Origin: Collinsella sp.
GTDB taxonomy: Bacteria > Actinomycetota > Coriobacteriia > Coriobacteriales > Coriobacteriaceae
Assembly: GCA_019413925.1 (NCBI GenBank)
Contig: DXMY01000045.1
Location: forward strand, 102,398-166,397
Length of the DNA stretch: 64,000 nt
Direction: 5' to 3'
Position numbers and translations under genes: made by a program. Below, one piece after another: positions 16,868 through 25,910 of the stretch (positions are counted from its first letter, which is position 1; each line of letters opens with the position of its first letter). A model generated the notes under the pieces. That model was not told the origin of the DNA. It saw nothing but the letters and a program-made list of their open reading frames with translations, and did not search any database.

Positions 16868-17020
16868 GGGGTGCTCCAGGGGTGAACGGTAGAATCGATG
16901 CCTTAAACGGTATTATAGCTAAAAAAATGTTATAAACCCACGCTTTCTGTGCGATATCTTATGCATCTTGTTCTTCCTAGTATTGGGTTATCCGCTGGAG
17001 CATCCGATCAAGGAGGGCAA

Positions 17021-18499
17021 ATGAGTAAGTTAAAACATGGGTTTGACTCCGACTTTTTATGGGGCGGAGCCATATCGTGCTCGCAGGCCGATGGTGCCTG
17101 GAATGAGGGCGGAAAGGGAAAGTCGACGCAGGATTGTCGATGGCTGGATGGTACCTGGACTCATGACCAGATTGAGGACAAGCATCAAAACAACCCCTTC
17201 TGCCATGACGAACTAATGAACGCTCTCGCAGATGATGGTGTTGAGTTCTACCCGTTTAGGCGCGGTAACGACTTCTATCATCACTACCGTGAGGACATCG
17301 CGCTTTTTGCGGAGATGGGCCTCAAGCTGTTCCGCACCTCTATTTGCTGGAGCCGAATCTATCCTAACGGAGATGATCTTGAGCCTAACCGCGAAGGCAT
17401 CGAGTGGTATCGAAGCATGCTGGGTGAGTGCAAAAAGCACGGCATTAAAACCTTCGTCACCATGCTCCACTATGACATCCCGGTAAATCTTGTCACCACA
17501 TATGGGGGATGGAAGAATCGCAAGACGATTGATTTCTTCGCCCGCTATGTCGAGACAATCGTTACGGAATTGGGCGATCTGGTCGATTTCTGGCTGCCTT
17601 TTAACGAGTTCAATGCAGCGCGTTTTTCGCCTTGGGACGGGGTCTGTCTGGTCAAAGACGAAGAGGGGGAGAACTTCGATCGAGCCATCTTCCAGTGCCT
17701 GCACCACGAGTTCGTTGCCAATGCGCGTGCCGTCGAGATTGTCCATCGTCTTTCGCCCGATACTCCCGTTGGCGGCATGATCGCTCGATTCTGTACGTAT
17801 CCCGCCACCTGCCGTCCCGAAGATAACATGCAGGCTATTCACGACGACCAGTATTCCAACTGGTTCTATACGGACGTGATGGCTCGTGGAAAATACCCCG
17901 CTTATATGAATCGCTATTTCGACGCGTGCGATATCGAGATTCAAATGGAGCCGGGCGATGAAGAGCTCATCGCCCGCAACACGGTCGACTTCCTGGCCTT
18001 CTCGTACTACTTTTCCCAGGTATCCACCTGCGATCAGGGATGGGAGAAGACTGCGGGAAATCTGGTCATGGCAAACAAGAACCCTTATCTTGAGACGAGT
18101 GAGTGGGGCTGGCAGCTCGATCCCATTGGCCTGAGGGTTACCCTTAACCAGATGTATGACCGCTATGGGCTGCCCCTGTATATCGCCGAGAACGGCCTCG
18201 GTACATCTGATGTAGTCGAGGAGGATGGCAGCATCCACGACGAGTATCGAATCGATTATTTGCGCCAGCACATAAAGTGCCTTAAGGAAGCAGTGATCGA
18301 TGGCGTTGACGTGCGCGGATACATGATCTGGGGATTCATTGACCTTGTTGCCTGCGGTCCTCTTACGATGGACAAGCGCTACGGGCTTATCTATGTCGAT
18401 CTGGATAATTGCGGCAACGGCACTGCGGAGCGCTCGCGTAAAGACTCTTTCTATTGGTATCAGAAATGTATCGCCACTAATGGCGAGGATCTTGGGTAG
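17021..18499 (+). CDS. GH1 6-phospho-beta-glucosidase
   Basis: A 492-residue family 1 glycosidase that hydrolyses phosphorylated beta-glucosides in the cytoplasm. The acid/base Glu196 is in LPFNEFN, where Phe replaces the usual Pro after NE, and the nucleophile Glu390 is in YIAENGLG. The N-terminal FLWGGAISCSQADGAW is typical of the phospho-type subgroup. ATG 17021 follows AAGGAGGG; the frame is open to 16949 without a ribosome site. The PTS transporter follows 11 bp later, which supports a phosphorylated substrate. Confidence 0.94.
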   Translation: MSKLKHGFDSDFLWGGAISCSQADGAWNEGGKGKSTQDCRWLDGTWTHDQIEDKHQNNPFCHDELMNALADDGVEFYPFRRGNDFYHHYREDIALFAEMGLKLFRTSICWSRIYPNGDDLEPNREGIEWYRSMLGECKKHGIKTFVTMLHYDIPVNLVTTYGGWKNRKTIDFFARYVETIVTELGDLVDFWLPFNEFNAARFSPWDGVCLVKDEEGENFDRAIFQCLHHEFVANARAVEIVHRLSPDTPVGGMIARFCTYPATCRPEDNMQAIHDDQYSNWFYTDVMARGKYPAYMNRYFDACDIEIQMEPGDEELIARNTVDFLAFSYYFSQVSTCDQGWEKTAGNLVMANKNPYLETSEWGWQLDPIGLRVTLNQMYDRYGLPLYIAENGLGTSDVVEEDGSIHDEYRIDYLRQHIKCLKEAVIDGVDVRGYMIWGFIDLVACGPLTMDKRYGLIYVDLDNCGNGTAERSRKDSFYWYQKCIATNGEDLG

Positions 18500-18510
18500 G
18501 AGTGATTGTC

Positions 18511-19881
18511 GTGGCAGACAAGAAGGAACTGGCCGCTCGTGTCCTCGAGCTCGTGGGCGGCGCCGATAACGTTGTTATGGCAACGCACTGCATTACAAGG
18601 CTCAGATTCAACCTGAAGGACGATAGCAAGGCAGATCTGGAGGCCCTTAAGACGCTTGACGGCGCCTTGGGCGCGCAGGTTAAAGACGGGCAGTGGCAGG
18701 TTATCATCGGCGCCAGCGTGGGGTCGGTATATGACGAATTGGAGCCCATGCTAGGTGACAGGATGGGTGGCGAGGTCTCCGCCGACGCCGAGCAGCCTGA
18801 GCTCCAAAAAGGTTCGGCTCGCGTATTCGATATCATCACCGGCATCTTCTCCGCTATCATTCCCGCACTGGTGGCGGGAGGCATCGTAAAGGGCATCCTG
18901 GCTGCTATCGCGGCTTTTGGAATCGACACGGGTGCCGGCGACTTTGCGATATTCAATATGATTTCGGATATCCCGTTCTACTTCTTGCCGTTTTTGCTGG
19001 CAATGTCTACAGCTGATAAGTTCCGGGTCAACCGTTCGCTTGCGCTTTGTGTTGCCGGATCGCTGATGTACCCGACCATTGTCAACGCTGTCGGTACGGG
19101 CGAGACGCCCCTTGCGCTGTTCGGTTTTGCGGTGCCGATTTTTAGCTACGCCGATTCCGTGTTCCCGGTTATCTTTGGCGTCATTGGCTTGTCTTTTGTA
19201 TATCGCGCAATCGACAAAGTCGTGCCGGATCTTTTTAAGCTCGTTGTCGTTCCGGCGCTCTCCCTTGCTATCGTGATTCCCGTCAACCTGTTTGTGCTCG
19301 CTCCGATTGGTGCCTGGTGCGGTCTTGGTCTTGCCAACGGTATCGTTTGGCTATTCTCGACGTTAGGCCCCGTTGCCGGTTTTCTGCTGGGCTTCTTTAT
19401 GCCGCTTATCGTGCTCTTCGGCATGCACCAGTCAACGAGCCCCATCCAGATTTCCAATATCGCAACGCTTGGGTATGACTATCTGCTCCCGATCTCTTTC
19501 TGCCATAACCTCGCCGAAAGCGGTGCGTCTTTTGGTGCAGCCCTGCGCATGACCGACGAAAAGCTCAAGTCCGCTGCAATGACGTGCGCCTTCTCAGCAT
19601 TTATGGGAATTTCCGAGCCCGCCTTGTTTACCGTTCAGGTTCCTAACAGGACTCCGCTTATCGCTGCGATGATCGCGGATGGCATTGGCGGTGCGCTTAC
19701 CGTTGTTCTCGGCGCAAAGTGCTTCGGCTTTGTTATGCCCGGCATTACCTCGTTGCCCGTTTATGCCGATCCAAGCGGCAATCCCATGAACCTGATCATG
19801 ATTGTCGTCTGCATCGCTTTGACTTGGGTTATCTCTGCGGCGCTCTCGTTTGCGCTCTATGGTCGTTTCGACAAAAAGTAA
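18511..19881 (+). CDS. PTS EIIBC transporter, beta-glucoside type
   Basis: A 456-residue sugar transporter. The N-terminal EIIB domain (about 1-85) carries the phosphocysteine in HCITRLRF. The EIIC domain follows (about 100-450) with VAGGIVKGIL, FFMPLIVLFGMHQS and GISEPALF. It lacks the EIIA domain found at the C-terminus of BglF, so it must use a separate EIIA, perhaps the one at 9118. I prefer GTG 18511, with GGAG eight bases upstream; an in-frame GTG at 18502 overlaps that site. It forms an operon with the GH1 gene. Confidence 0.9.
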   Translation: MADKKELAARVLELVGGADNVVMATHCITRLRFNLKDDSKADLEALKTLDGALGAQVKDGQWQVIIGASVGSVYDELEPMLGDRMGGEVSADAEQPELQKGSARVFDIITGIFSAIIPALVAGGIVKGILAAIAAFGIDTGAGDFAIFNMISDIPFYFLPFLLAMSTADKFRVNRSLALCVAGSLMYPTIVNAVGTGETPLALFGFAVPIFSYADSVFPVIFGVIGLSFVYRAIDKVVPDLFKLVVVPALSLAIVIPVNLFVLAPIGAWCGLGLANGIVWLFSTLGPVAGFLLGFFMPLIVLFGMHQSTSPIQISNIATLGYDYLLPISFCHNLAESGASFGAALRMTDEKLKSAAMTCAFSAFMGISEPALFTVQVPNRTPLIAAMIADGIGGALTVVLGAKCFGFVMPGITSLPVYADPSGNPMNLIMIVVCIALTWVISAALSFALYGRFDKK

Positions 19882-19910
19882 CGACGTTTTGAGATAGACA
19901 TTATTAATCG

Positions 19911-19961
19911 GCCGCTCGCCGGGGAATCGTTCTGCGACGCCCCGGCGAGCGGCATTTTATT
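19911..19961 (+). terminator. Terminator of the beta-glucoside operon
   Basis: GCCGCTCGCCGGGG (19911-19924) pairs perfectly with CCCCGGCGAGCGGC (19940-19953), followed by ATTTTATT. Confidence 0.9.
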
Positions 19962-20007
19962 GGTGGGGCGTGTCGTGTCGCCAGCGGCGGCATGCCGCCT
20001 CGCCGCG

Positions 20008-22143
20008 CTAGTTGCGTCTGCCGCCTCCGTTGGCGCCCTGACGCCCCTGTGCCGCGCGATTGCGACCGGCAGTGTTCTGCGCGCGGGACATACCGCCGTG
20101 ACCCTTGCTGCCCTTGGGCCCCTTGCCGGCGGCGCCACCGTGGGCCTTGCCGCCCTTCTTGCCGGTGCCATGCCCACCGCCGGCAGACATCTCGCCCGGG
20201 CGCGGCGGCACGGGACGGATCAGGCAATGCTTGGTGTAGCCGATCAGGTCGCGACGGCCAGCCTTTTCCAGCGCCTCGCGTACCAGCTTGTAGTTCTCGG
20301 GCTTGCGATACTGGATGAGCGCGCGTTGCATGGCCTTCTCGTGCGGGTCGCGCGCCACATAGATCGGCTCCATGGTGCGCGGATCCACGCCGGTGTAGTA
20401 CATACAGGTCGACATGGTGGACGGCGTGGGGTAGAAGTCCTGCACCTGCTCGGGCATGTAGCCCATGTCGCGCACGGCTTCGGCAAGGTCCACAGCTTCC
20501 TTCATCGTCGAGCCGGGGTGGCTCGAGATCAGGTATGGCACCACGTACTGCTTGAGTCCGTATTCGCGGTTCAGACGTTCAAATTTACGGCAGAACGCGT
20601 CGTAGACGGCGCGGCTCGGCTTGCCCATCACGGACAACACCGCGTCGCTCACATGCTCGGGCGCCACGCGTAACTGGCCCGAGACATGGTGTTCTAGCAG
20701 CTCGCGCAAAAACTCGTCCGAGGCGTCGGCCATGGTGTAGTCAAAGCGGATGCCGCTGCGGACGAAGACCTTCTTGACGCCCGGCAGCTGGCGCAGGTCG
20801 CGCAGCAACTGCGTATAGCCGCTCTCGTCGACCACCATGTTCTTGCATACGCTCGGCCACAGGCAGCGCTTGTTCTTGCACACGCCATGCTTGAGCTGCT
20901 TGTCGCAGGCAGGGCGGCTAAAGTTTGCCGTCGGTCCGCCCACGTCGTTGATATAGCCCTTAAACTCAGGATCGCGCGTGAGCAGCTCGGCTTCGCGCAT
21001 GATCGAGTCGTGGCTGCGCATCTGCAGCACGCGACCCTGGTGGAAGGTGAGGGCGCAAAACGAGCACTCGCCAAAACAGCCGCGGTTGGAGCTAATGGAA
21101 AACTTGATCTCGGCAAAGGCCGGCACGCCGCCTGCCGCGTCGTAGTCGGGATGCCAATCGCGTGCGTAGGGGAGTTCGGCCACCTCGTCCATCTCGTCGG
21201 TGGTGAGCGTGGCCGACGGTGGGTTCTGCACCACATAGACGCTGTTGGGGTAGGGCTCTACCAGACGATGCCCGGTGATGGGGTCCATATTTTGCTGCTG
21301 CACGTTAAAGCTGCGGGCGTAGTTGAGCTTGTCAGCGGCAAGGTCGTCCCAGCTGGGCAGCAGGTCGTAGTCGTAGACCTCGTCGAGCGAACCCGTGCGG
21401 TAAACGGTGCCGTTGATATAGGTGATCTGATCGACGGGCAGCCCCGCGTCGAGCGCGTCGGCGATCTCGACAATCGCGTGCTCGCCCATGCCGTAGATGA
21501 GGATGTCGGCGCCCGAGTCGAGCAGCACCGAGCGCTTGAGCTTATCCTGCCAGTAGTCGTAGTGGGCCAGGCGGCGCAGGCTTGCCTCGATGCCACCGAT
21601 AATGATGGGGGCGTCCTTGAACGTCTGACGGATGAGATTGCCGTAGACCGTGACGGCACGGTTGGGGCGGTGACCTTCCTCGCCGCCGGGGGTATAGGCG
21701 TCGGTGTGGCGGCGGTGCTTGGTCACCGAATAGTGGTTGACCATGGAGTCCATGTTGCCGGCACTGACCAAAAAGCCCAGGCGCGGCTCACCGAGCACGC
21801 TGATGCTGGCGGGATCGGTCCAGTCGGGTTGGCAGATGATGCCCACTTTGTAGCCGTGCGCGTCGAGTACGCGGCTGATGATGGCCATACCAAAGCTGGG
21901 GTGGTCCACGTAGGCGTCGCCGCAGATGTAGACGAAGTCACACTGGTCCCAACCGCGCGCGTCCATATCGGCGCGGCTGACGGGGAGGAACTTATCGCGG
22001 CCCGGGCGCCAGGGACGGGCGGGCGCTGCCGGGGTATGAGCGGCGTGGCCGCCCTGGGCCTTGCTGCCGCGCTTTTGCTGCTGGCCCTGTTTGCCCTGCT
22101 GACTGCGCTGGTTATTCTGAGCGTGCTGAGGCTTTTTTGCCAC
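20008..22143 (-). CDS. YgiQ-family radical SAM protein
   Basis: A 711-residue member of the YgiQ/UPF0313 family. An N-terminal cobalamin-binding-like region (FVYICGDAYVDHPSFG near residue 72) precedes the radical SAM core, whose cluster motif is CFGECSFC in NRGCFGECSFCALTFHQG. The C-terminal tail (after about 655) is Gly/Lys/Arg rich. The reaction catalysed by this family is not established. GTG at 22143 follows GGGAGGGATC; the reading frame is open to 22314 but overlaps a REP-like unit, so the later start is preferred. A weakly charged Gln/Lys stretch follows the start. Confidence 0.92.
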   Translation of the reverse strand: MAKKPQHAQNNQRSQQGKQGQQQKRGSKAQGGHAAHTPAAPARPWRPGRDKFLPVSRADMDARGWDQCDFVYICGDAYVDHPSFGMAIISRVLDAHGYKVGIICQPDWTDPASISVLGEPRLGFLVSAGNMDSMVNHYSVTKHRRHTDAYTPGGEEGHRPNRAVTVYGNLIRQTFKDAPIIIGGIEASLRRLAHYDYWQDKLKRSVLLDSGADILIYGMGEHAIVEIADALDAGLPVDQITYINGTVYRTGSLDEVYDYDLLPSWDDLAADKLNYARSFNVQQQNMDPITGHRLVEPYPNSVYVVQNPPSATLTTDEMDEVAELPYARDWHPDYDAAGGVPAFAEIKFSISSNRGCFGECSFCALTFHQGRVLQMRSHDSIMREAELLTRDPEFKGYINDVGGPTANFSRPACDKQLKHGVCKNKRCLWPSVCKNMVVDESGYTQLLRDLRQLPGVKKVFVRSGIRFDYTMADASDEFLRELLEHHVSGQLRVAPEHVSDAVLSVMGKPSRAVYDAFCRKFERLNREYGLKQYVVPYLISSHPGSTMKEAVDLAEAVRDMGYMPEQVQDFYPTPSTMSTCMYYTGVDPRTMEPIYVARDPHEKAMQRALIQYRKPENYKLVREALEKAGRRDLIGYTKHCLIRPVPPRPGEMSAGGGHGTGKKGGKAHGGAAGKGPKGSKGHGGMSRAQNTAGRNRAAQGRQGANGGGRRN

Positions 22144-22180
22144 GATCCCTCCCGGTGTTTGTATGCTGCACGTAATTGTA

Positions 22181-22215
22181 ACCAGTCTTTTTGGGACGGG
22201 GCTAAAAAGACTGGT
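22181..22215. repeat. REP-like unit (tag ACCAGTCTTTTT/AAAAAGACTGGT)
   Basis: A perfect 12 bp inverted repeat, ACCAGTCTTTTT (22181-22192) and AAAAAGACTGGT (22204-22215), encloses the core GGGACGGGGCT. The same 11-base core occurs at 43894. It lies in the divergent gap between ygiQ and the DUF1275 gene and could act as a terminator in either direction because of its A/T ends. Confidence 0.8.
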
Positions 22216-22396
22216 GGAGTACATGGGCTGGCGGATCGGCGTGTCGATGCGGGTGCCGTTTGTTTCCAGACTGTGTATCCCCGTGTCGAAGGAGCCGTCT
22301 CGCGCGCACGCCATGTTGTCAATGGGTTACAGTATGAACGGCGGTTATGTTTCCGCCAACGCACGAGAGGGTCGTCAACAAGGAGGATGCACGACG

Positions 22397-23113
22397 ATGC
22401 AGCGTGCCAAACAGATATCGGAGTCCATCGAACTGGGCATTATCCTGGCGCTCGCCGGCGGCTTTATGGATGTGTATTCGTACATTGGGCGCGACCATGT
22501 TTTCGCTAACGCGCAGACGGGTAACATCTTGCTGGTGGGCGTGAGCATCTCGGAGGGCAATTGGGCACTTGCGGGGCGCTACTTCTTCCCTGTGGTGTCG
22601 TTTGCCGTGGGCATTATGCTTGCCGACCTGGTACACGAACGGTTTGACAGCGTGATTCACTGGCGCCAGGTGACGGTGTTCTTTGAAGCCGTCATCTTGC
22701 TTGGCGTGAGCTTTATCCCCGGTGGCGGTTACAACCTGCTCGCCAACTGCCTCACTTCGTTTGCCTGCGGCATGCAGGTCGAGAGCTTCCGCAAGATCCA
22801 CGGTCACGGCATCGCTACGACCATGTGCATCGGCAACTTGCGCAACGCGCTGCAAAACGTGGACGATTACATCATTACCCACAGGCGCGGCTTTTTGGAA
22901 AACGGCCTGCTGTACTTTGGCGTGATCTTTACCTTTGTGTTTGGCGCCGTGTTGGGCAACTGGTGTATTGAGCGCATGGGCCTGCACGCCATCGTCGTGG
23001 CGAGCTTGCTGCTGTTTGTCGCGTTTGCCATCATGTTCATCGACCGCGAGCGCGACTTGCGCTTACGCTGGAAGGTTGCGGCCGAGGCTTGGAAAGAGGG
23101 CTGTCGAAAGTAA
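22397..23113 (+). CDS. DUF1275 (YoaK-type) membrane protein
   Basis: A 238-residue integral membrane protein with about six hydrophobic segments. The family signature is GGFMDVYSYIGRDHVFANAQTGN near the N-terminus (the FxNxQTGN box), with CGMQVESFRKIHG and MCIGNLRN later. The function of DUF1275 proteins is not established. ATG 22397 has AAGGAGGATG upstream. The frame is open further upstream but crosses a REP-like unit. Confidence 0.9.
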   Translation: MQRAKQISESIELGIILALAGGFMDVYSYIGRDHVFANAQTGNILLVGVSISEGNWALAGRYFFPVVSFAVGIMLADLVHERFDSVIHWRQVTVFFEAVILLGVSFIPGGGYNLLANCLTSFACGMQVESFRKIHGHGIATTMCIGNLRNALQNVDDYIITHRRGFLENGLLYFGVIFTFVFGAVLGNWCIERMGLHAIVVASLLLFVAFAIMFIDRERDLRLRWKVAAEAWKEGCRK

Positions 23114-23118
23114 CCGAA

Positions 23119-23147
23119 TGCGGCAAAGGGGCTGTCCCTTTGCCGCA
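23119..23147. repeat. REP-like hairpin (stem TGCGGCAAAGGG)
   Basis: TGCGGCAAAGGG (23119-23130) pairs with CCCTTTGCCGCA (23136-23147) around a five-base loop. On the minus strand the centre reads GGGACAGCCCC, the same GGGACAG core as at 8822. No T-run follows. Confidence 0.7.
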
Positions 23148-23164
23148 CTGATCAATATTGGGGA

Positions 23165-23194
23165 GGGGACGGCCATCTCGGCCGCCCCTTTTTT
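23165..23194 (+). terminator. Terminator after the DUF1275 gene
   Basis: GGGGACGGCC (23165-23174) pairs with GGCCGCCCC (23180-23188) with one bulged A, followed by TTTTTT. Confidence 0.85.
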
Positions 23195-23321
23195 GGAGTC
23201 TTAAGCGCTAAGGTGCATGTTTGTAATGACAAGATTTGACGTCAGCAAAGCGTGTTGCTTGAGGCTATAGAATAAAAATGTCATCTTTCCAGCTATGATT
23301 ATTAGTTAAGGGGATGGACAT

Positions 23322-23665
23322 ATGTCAGAGCTTTTTATTCATAATAAGACGACAGTAATCAAGTTGATAATCAAGGCGGAGAACTGTCCTCTTTATTGCT
23401 TTGTAGAGCCTTTCTGAGCAGCTATTCTATTATTAGTCTGGATGAGTCTTGCAACAATTTAGATAGTGTTTCGATATCCTTTTTGAAAGTAGCGTCTACG
23501 CAGGAAATGAAAAAACATACCGCGATTACTGCGAATCATGGACATGGTTTCGAACAATTTGCAGACTATGTAATACAGTTCCAGGAGCCAGAAAAAACTA
23601 TCCTAAATGTTGCTACGAACTGCTTTTTGCGATTTATTCGAGATGCTCTTCAATCCGAGCCCTAA
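23322..23665 (+). pseudogene. Broken ABC transporter ATPase
   Basis: Two frames carry pieces of one ABC ATPase. The ATG at 23322 opens a short frame with NKTTVIKLI, like the end of a Walker A loop (GKTTxIKLI), and stops near 23417. In another frame from about 23396, LCRAFLSSYSIISLDES and CNNLDSVSISFLK match the helix, Walker B, catalytic Glu and D-loop, then ITANHGHGFEQFADYVIQF matches the switch region. About 100 residues between Walker A and Walker B are missing, including the signature motif. It lies in a visibly AT-rich stretch, unlike its neighbours, so transfer and decay are likely. Confidence 0.6.
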
Positions 23666-24173
23666 GAAGGGCAATGGCTGTAGGTATTCCAATTGCGGCG
23701 GCTAATTCGGCTTTATCCAAAACCTGTATGCTAAAGCACGATTGTTTATCACATTGAAGGACGATAACTGAAGATAGTTTCACTTCCCGTTGGCTGAATA
23801 TATCGTAATCTCCAAATAGGAAGTTACCTTTTATTGTGTAATTCGGTATGTTCGTTACGCACTTCATCTCAAGTCTGTTTAGACCATAATCGAACACCGC
23901 AACTTCCTTGTGTTCGATGATGAGCGCAACCCTGGGCATGTTGCTAAAACCACCGTCGACGACAGTAAAGAGTTTTTCATTTGCATCGTCATAAACGGTA
24001 TATTTAAGACTCAATAGCTGTCCTAGTGGACCCGTGAACCCATGTTTTTTGATGTTGAGGTTGTCTCCCGCTGGGTTGATGAGAGCCAGAGTATGCGGAT
24101 AAGGGTTACCTTCAATTGAGATTCGATATTCGTTTGTAGCCGTCTTGCTCGATTTAGGACAACTAGCCACCAT
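23634..24173 (-). CDS. Unknown protein, possibly LURP-one/tubby-like beta fold
   Basis: A 179-residue protein in AT-rich DNA. Alternating beta-strand pattern with SLKYTVYDDANEKLFTV, then IPNYTIKGNFLFGDYDIF and a C-terminal helix (AIGIPTAIALLRARIEEHLE) recalls the LURP-one/tubby C-terminal-like fold, in which a central helix sits in a beta barrel. This is pattern resemblance only. No signal peptide or membrane segment is seen. The ribosome site before ATG 24173 is weak (GAGGCG), and GTG directly after it is an alternative. It converges on the broken ABC gene and overlaps its last 32 bases. The region 24174-24470 upstream shows no further gene. Confidence 0.55.
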   Translation of the reverse strand: MVASCPKSSKTATNEYRISIEGNPYPHTLALINPAGDNLNIKKHGFTGPLGQLLSLKYTVYDDANEKLFTVVDGGFSNMPRVALIIEHKEVAVFDYGLNRLEMKCVTNIPNYTIKGNFLFGDYDIFSQREVKLSSVIVLQCDKQSCFSIQVLDKAELAAAIGIPTAIALLRARIEEHLE

Positions 24174-24470
24174 GTGTCATCGCCTCGATCGAATTGGAAC
24201 CGTCTTCTGCTTCGTGCGGAGAATTACGCTGTACGTTGCAGTAGATGCAGCTGCAATAACCGCATGGGCAATTTCTAACAAAATGAATGACGTTATTTGC
24301 TGCATGCATGTTATTCATTACAAAGTATCTTTTTATAAACGTATTGTCAAACATATATTGCTAAAACAGAAAAAATTTATAGGCTGAGTCGGTCGTATTC
24401 TTTGGGCGATTGCTCCTATAATCTAGCCTTCGCTGCTGTCGGGAGGGAAGGACTAGGGCTCCGTTATTCT

Positions 24471-24530
24471 GTTGAAACGCTTTAACACTTTTGATGTTCT
24501 CACGCGTTTTTTGTTTCAAAAGCGTTAGGA
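24471..24530. promoter_or_regulatory. Repeated AAAGCGTT motif upstream of fucO
   Basis: GTTGAAACGCTTTAAC (24471-24486) contains a near-palindrome around a central CG, as in LacI/CcpA-type operators. A second site, TTTCAAAAGCGTTAGG, lies about 40 bp downstream in inverted orientation. Both are within 115 bp of the fucO start. A sugar-responsive operator is a guess; no regulator gene is adjacent. Confidence 0.35.
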
Positions 24531-24585
24531 TGGGACTTATAGCGCGGGGCGTAATGGGTGCCCCGCACACGATGGGAGGCTATCA

Positions 24586-25752
24586 ATGGCTAATCGTTTC
24601 GTTCTCAATACCATCTCTTATCATGGTTCCGGCGCCATCAAGGAGATCCCCGGCGAGCTCCAGCGTCGCGGCTACAAGAAGATCTTCGTCTGCTCCGATC
24701 CCGATCTGGTCAAGTTTGGCGTTACCGCCAAGGTGACCGACGAGCTCGACGCCGCCGGCATCGCCTGGAGCCTCTACTCCGAGATCAAGCCCAACCCCAC
24801 GATTCAGAACGTCAAGGACGGCGTCGAGGCCTTCAAGGCCGCCGAGGCTGACGCTATCGTGACCATCGGTGGCGGCTCCTCCATGGACACCGCCAAGGCC
24901 GTCGGCATTATTATCAACAACCCCGAGTTCGCCGATGTCCGCAGCCTCGAGGGCGTTGCTCCCACTAAGAACCACGCCGTGTTCACCATCGCTGTGCCGA
25001 CGACCGCCGGTACTGCTGCCGAGGTGACCATCAACTACGTCATCACCGACCCCGAGAAGGTCCGCAAGTTCGTGTGCGTCGACACCAACGATGCCCCCGA
25101 GGTTGCTGTCGTCGATCCTGACATGATGGCTTCCATGCCCGCCGGCCTGACCGCTTCCACTGGCATGGACGCACTGACCCACGCCATCGAGGGCTACACC
25201 ACCAAGGGCGCTTGGGAGCTCTCCGATATGTTCCACTTTGAGGCCATTAAGCTGATCAGCGAGAACTTGCGCGACTCCGTCGCCGAGGCCAAGTCCGGTC
25301 AGCCCGGCTCCGGCCGCGAGGGCATGGCTCTTGGCCAGTATGTCGCCGGCATGGGCTTCTCCAACGTTGGCCTGGGCATCGACCACGCCATGGCTCACAC
25401 CCTGTCCGCTCACTACGACACCCCGCACGGCGTCGCCTGCGCCATGCTGCTGCCGATTGCCATGGAGTTCAACAAGCCGGTTTGCGCCGAGCGCCTGGCC
25501 AAGGTCGCCGTCGCCATGGGCGTTGACACCACGGGCATGAGCACTGACGAGGCCGCCGACGCCGCCATCGCCGCCGTCAAGCAGCTTTCCGCCGACGTGA
25601 ACATCCCGCACGTCTGCGAGGCCATGAAGGCTGACGAGATCGAGGTCCTGGCTAAGGACGCCATGGCCGACGCCTGCTTCCCGGGTAACCCGCGCGAGGC
25701 GACGCTCGACGACGTCATCGAGCTCTTCAAGAAGATCTGCCCGGCTGCCTAG
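24586..25752 (+). CDS. fucO: Iron-containing alcohol dehydrogenase, lactaldehyde reductase type
   Basis: A 388-residue group III alcohol dehydrogenase. It interconverts L-lactaldehyde and 1,2-propanediol, or a similar short aldehyde/alcohol pair, with NAD(H). The nucleotide loop GGGSSMDTAK is at 95-104. The iron ligands fall at Asp195 and His199 (GMDALTHAIEGY), His267 (GIDHAMAH) and His281 (TPHG), the same spacing as E. coli FucO. The ATG follows GGGAGGCTATCA. It is a single gene with its own terminator. No fucose genes are nearby, so the physiological substrate is open. Confidence 0.9.
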   Translation: MANRFVLNTISYHGSGAIKEIPGELQRRGYKKIFVCSDPDLVKFGVTAKVTDELDAAGIAWSLYSEIKPNPTIQNVKDGVEAFKAAEADAIVTIGGGSSMDTAKAVGIIINNPEFADVRSLEGVAPTKNHAVFTIAVPTTAGTAAEVTINYVITDPEKVRKFVCVDTNDAPEVAVVDPDMMASMPAGLTASTGMDALTHAIEGYTTKGAWELSDMFHFEAIKLISENLRDSVAEAKSGQPGSGREGMALGQYVAGMGFSNVGLGIDHAMAHTLSAHYDTPHGVACAMLLPIAMEFNKPVCAERLAKVAVAMGVDTTGMSTDEAADAAIAAVKQLSADVNIPHVCEAMKADEIEVLAKDAMADACFPGNPREATLDDVIELFKKICPAA

Positions 25753-25805
25753 CCTAGTTTGGTGTTCTTTCGCCTGTAGGCGTATGGTCTTTTGACTTGC
25801 CGCTG

Positions 25806-25837
25806 GCCCCGCCGCGCTACGCGCGGCGGGGCTTTTT
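25806..25837 (+). terminator. Terminator of fucO
   Basis: GCCCCGCCGCGC (25806-25817) pairs with GCGCGGCGGGGC (25821-25832) across TAC, followed by TTTTT. Confidence 0.95.
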
Positions 25838-25910
25838 GTGCCTCGTCGATGCCCCGAGATGGGCAAAACCAAGGCATGCTGCCCGCTGCGGATAGGTGGT
25901 GTACTTCCCA

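Noticed and set aside
24163..24354. 63-codon minus-strand frame with CPCGYCSCIYC upstream of the unknown gene
   Set aside because: Cysteine cluster is suggestive, but there is no ribosome site, and it overlaps the start of the better-supported 179-residue frame.
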